Shown piece after piece: positions 61,820 through 64,000 of a stretch of 64,000 nt of DNA. The stretch is from Chloracidobacterium sp. (GTDB lineage Bacteria > Acidobacteriota > Blastocatellia > Pyrinomonadales > Pyrinomonadaceae). The stretch is from assembly GCA_016716365.1 (NCBI GenBank), contig JADJWM010000019.1, forward strand, positions 62,001 through 126,000, in the 5' to 3' direction. The position numbers and the translations under genes were made by a program. Every line of letters begins with the position of its first letter. Position 1 is the first letter of the stretch. Below the pieces are notes generated by a model. The model did no database searches and was not told where the DNA came from. It worked only from the letters and a program-made list of their open reading frames with translations.

Positions 61820-63319
61820 TCACATCGCGTCCATTCGCCGTTTAAGGTAGTCTTTCACGACCATCGTCGCCTTACAGTCGTCCTCGTTGTACTCGAGAAC
61901 GCGTTGCAGGACCGCTTCGTCACCGTTATTGATGAAATCGTTGAACCACTGTATCGAAAGCGCACCCGACGGCGTCTTGTCCCGCCATTCGAACTTGAGA
62001 TACTGGGCGATGGCCTTGATGCCGTAGCTGCCCAGCGGCCAATCCGTATTCCTGTAAACGATGTCGTACAGGTCGATGCACGTCGCCCGGCCAAACAGCT
62101 CGTCCAGTTCGGCCTCGCCTATCACGTCCGGGTATTTCTTCCTCAGTCGGCGATAACTCGTCTTTTCGTACGGGGAATAATAATAGATCGCGGAAGTGTC
62201 GGGATCGTAGGCGTTTATCAGGTCCAACGCCTCTTGCCACGCCCGTTTCTCATCATCCGGCGTCACCGCCCGTGCCGTCCGGTTCTCAAATCGCTCGCCT
62301 GCACCGTCGCGGATCCAAAACCCGTGAAGGTAAACAAAGTCCTGCGTCGGGTCAGATTCTATGTCAAAGAAAAGCTCCGCAGCGGCATCCGGAAATTCAA
62401 ACCGCGAATGCATCAGCGGTTCGCCGCCATCCTTCAGAAGCCGGGCCCGCAACGCCATCTTTTCGATCGCCGGCGCACCGACGCCTTTCAGAAAATTCTT
62501 GTCCGCCTTCTTTCGTGCCGCCAGGCCGGCAGGGTCCTGCCGGAGCAGATCGTCGACGGACGCGGACCCAAGATCTCGTTTTATCGCGTCGCGGACGGAG
62601 CGGCCTACATAAAAAAGCTGTGTCAGGTCGTCGCTTTCCTCCACCCATTTCTTGCACGACGTGCCCCATCCGCAATCTTTGCAGGAACCGCACATGGCCG
62701 GATCGTTCTGAACCTCGCCGGACATCAGCGAGACAACCTCTTGCCTCACGCGTTCATACAACTCGAACCACGTCTCGGGCGTTTTCGGTCCCTGCGGGGC
62801 CGCCAGATCATACTCAAATCGTTCTCCGCTGGAGTCTATTACGAAGCCCTTCAACGAACTGTGCAGCCCCCGCCGCCGCAAGATCTCGCAATACAGGGCC
62901 AATTGAACAGCGTAATGCTTCTTTGGTTTCCCGGCCGCGTCCTCGGTCGCACCGACCTCCGCCGAGCCGGACTTTATTTCTATCGGCAGATATTCGGCTC
63001 CGTCGAAATGCAGAATGTCCGGGATGCCGAAAAGGTCGCCGTGGGCCAGGATCCCCTGGTAAATATAGGGCTCGCGCCTCGCCAGCGCTTCGTTCGTCGC
63101 CTCGATCCGCTCTGCTTCGCTTCCGCTGCTGCAGTCGAAAAGATCGAAACCGAATCCCGCGACCACGTCCGCTTCGTGCTGAACACCGCGTTCCCAAAGG
63201 AGCTTAAGGAACGGATTGTCCGCTTCCACGAATTCTTCACGCGGGCCGTGAACGTCCCGCCACACTTTGTGCGGGCATTGGAGATAGTCGTACAGATTGG
63301 AAGGAGTTACCGAAGGCAC
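61820..63319 (-). CDS. TM0106-family RecB-like nuclease
   Basis: A 499-residue protein. The N-terminal half is a PD-(D/E)XK nuclease: GIPDILHFDG supplies Asp and YLPIEIKSG the Glu-x-Lys. Cys15 and the cluster CGSCKDCGWGTSC (four Cys) look like a [4Fe-4S] site, as in AddB and Cas4. The C-terminal half is RNase H-like: FFDIESDPTQDF carries the first acidic pair and LEYNEDDCKATMVVKDYL the last. This two-nuclease layout defines the TM0106/YprB-like group, whose job in DNA processing or repair is not established. A DUF1801 gene follows. Confidence 0.9.
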   Translation of the reverse strand: MPSVTPSNLYDYLQCPHKVWRDVHGPREEFVEADNPFLKLLWERGVQHEADVVAGFGFDLFDCSSGSEAERIEATNEALARREPYIYQGILAHGDLFGIPDILHFDGAEYLPIEIKSGSAEVGATEDAAGKPKKHYAVQLALYCEILRRRGLHSSLKGFVIDSSGERFEYDLAAPQGPKTPETWFELYERVRQEVVSLMSGEVQNDPAMCGSCKDCGWGTSCKKWVEESDDLTQLFYVGRSVRDAIKRDLGSASVDDLLRQDPAGLAARKKADKNFLKGVGAPAIEKMALRARLLKDGGEPLMHSRFEFPDAAAELFFDIESDPTQDFVYLHGFWIRDGAGERFENRTARAVTPDDEKRAWQEALDLINAYDPDTSAIYYYSPYEKTSYRRLRKKYPDVIGEAELDELFGRATCIDLYDIVYRNTDWPLGSYGIKAIAQYLKFEWRDKTPSGALSIQWFNDFINNGDEAVLQRVLEYNEDDCKATMVVKDYLKRRMDAM

Positions 63320-63883
63320 AATATTAAATTCGTCTTTCGGGACAGCCCAAGTTTAATCCCGATTCGCGGTTTTGACGAAACCCGCGCGAATTCCTTAAAC
63401 AATTTTCGGGTTGTACGAGGCAGTGTTCGTGACCGATGGCGCTGCTTGCTCGCGGCCTTCGCGGCTTCGCGGGAAATTGATCGTTCTTTCACTCACACCC
63501 GCCGAATACGCAAAACACGGGAACATGCCTGCCTGAACCGGCGGCATCTCTTCTTTGCGGCCTTTGCGGCTTCGCGGGAAACTGATCGTTCTTTCAATCA
63601 CAACGGCCGAATACGCAAAACTCTCGAACATGCCTGCCTGAACCAGCGGCCTCTCTTCTTTGCGGACTTTGCGACTTCGCGGGAAACTGATCGTTCGTTA
63701 AATCACAACGGCCGAATACGCAAAACACTCGAACATGCCTGCTTGAACCGGCGGCATCTCTTCTTTGCGGCCTTTACTGCTTCGCGGGAAACTGATCTTC
63801 CTATCGCCGGCCGCCGCGATTTACTTGACAATATATGCCTAAATTCCTAATCTTTAGGTTCGCCTCAAACGGGCGATACACAC
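63320..63883. other. Intergenic region between the nuclease gene and tRNA-Asn
   Basis: The left ~120 bases are ordinary; the middle is the 105-bp tandem repeat; the right ~80 bases include AT-rich DNA (AATATATGCCTAAATTCC) that may hold the tRNA promoter. No gene is seen. Confidence 0.5.
63445..63800. repeat. 105-bp tandem repeat, about 3.4 copies
   Basis: Three full copies (63445-63549, 63550-63654, 63655-63759) and a partial fourth (to about 63800) are ~85-95 percent alike by eye. Each contains a GCGGCCTTTGCGGCTTCGCG block, an ACTGATCGTTCTTT block, GGCCGAATACGCAAAAC and GAACATGCCTGCCTGAACC. 105 is divisible by 3, and the plus-strand frame across it stays open, but the proposed protein would be antisense to the nuclease gene and is not credible. 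Confidence 0.9.
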
Positions 63884-63958
<75 letters not shown>

Positions 63959-63974
63959 ATAAAATCAATAACTT

Positions 63975-64000
63975 AGCCTGTCGTAAATCGACAGGCTTTT
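63975..64000 (+). terminator. Intrinsic terminator after tRNA-Asn
   Basis: AGCCTGTCG at 63975-63983 pairs with CGACAGGCT at 63989-63997 around a TAAAT loop and is followed by T residues up to the window edge, where it is cut. Confidence 0.85.

Noticed and set aside
63445..63800. The 105-bp tandem repeat as a CRISPR array
   Set aside because: Units are long, contiguous and nearly identical throughout, without unique spacers, and no cas gene is nearby.
61271..63850. An 859-codon plus-strand open frame
   Set aside because: It is antisense to the TM0106-like nuclease and DUF1801 genes, has no recognisable domain, and its end merely reads through the 105-bp tandem repeat.

Overview
The window looks like chromosomal DNA of an uncultured or little-studied member of the Acidobacteriota, probably class Blastocatellia (Pyrinomonadales-like). 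This is an inference. It rests on the GC-rich coding sequence, a PilZ protein, a large Ser/Thr kinase with a C-terminal TPR array, a VWFA protein of the type common in Acidobacteria, a succinate dehydrogenase of the mycobacterial Sdh1 type, many secreted hydrolases, and intergenic space filled with short hairpin repeats. No rRNA, transposase, integrase, prophage module or CRISPR array was found. The only RNA gene is one tRNA-Asn at the right end.

Layout. 0-9.3 kb: a truncated 3D-domain cell-wall protein, a PilZ protein, a saccharopine/lysine dehydrogenase-like enzyme, a class C beta-lactamase-like serine hydrolase, a penicillin acylase homologue, an ECF-type sigma factor with a clear terminator, an unknown membrane protein and a class V aminotransferase. 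9.3-18.4 kb: lepB, carA (no carB nearby), the kinase-TPR protein, a K+-dependent type membrane pyrophosphatase and a secreted beta-helix protein. 18.4-26.5 kb: a plus-strand run of small enzymes and domains (YjbQ, DUF3052-like, DUF1801/YdeI, VOC, HerA-like YjgR, an Asp-box propeller, a MoaD/ThiS ubiquitin-like protein, an M55 peptidase, an ASCH-like/winged-helix protein, an amidohydrolase). 26.6-33 kb: a NamZ-like muramidase, a YegP-like protein, a TPR protein and the sdhC-sdhA-sdhB genes followed by a coupled 93-residue membrane protein.

33.4-38.8 kb: a sigma factor, putative membrane anti-sigma factor and secreted protein unit, an AbrB-like protein, a VWFA protein and a reductase-like SDR. 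39.1-47.3 kb: a complete tripartite RND efflux operon (TetR, adaptor, RND pump, TolC) with a quinone oxidoreductase coupled at its end and a perfect palindromic operator in front of tetR. 47.6-54.9 kb: a YqjD/ElaB-like protein, a zinc-ribbon protein with a UvrD-tail-like end, a DEAD-box helicase, a CPBP protease with a disrupted N-terminus, and an osmoprotectant-type ABC operon with an amidase inside it. 55-64 kb: a lipoprotein, a 650-residue duplicated-domain Gly-zipper protein, guaA, a RepA-like ATPase, a DUF1801 protein, a TM0106-type RecB-like nuclease, a 105-bp tandem repeat and tRNA-Asn.

Most of the window is ordinary housekeeping and envelope gene content. The best leads for new biology are the Asp-box propeller/MoaD-ThiS gene pair, the small membrane protein fused translationally to sdhB, the zinc-ribbon/UvrD-tail protein, the orphan RepA-like ATPase, the amidase inside the ABC operon, and the families of short hairpin and tandem repeats, one of which appears to have broken the start of the CPBP gene.
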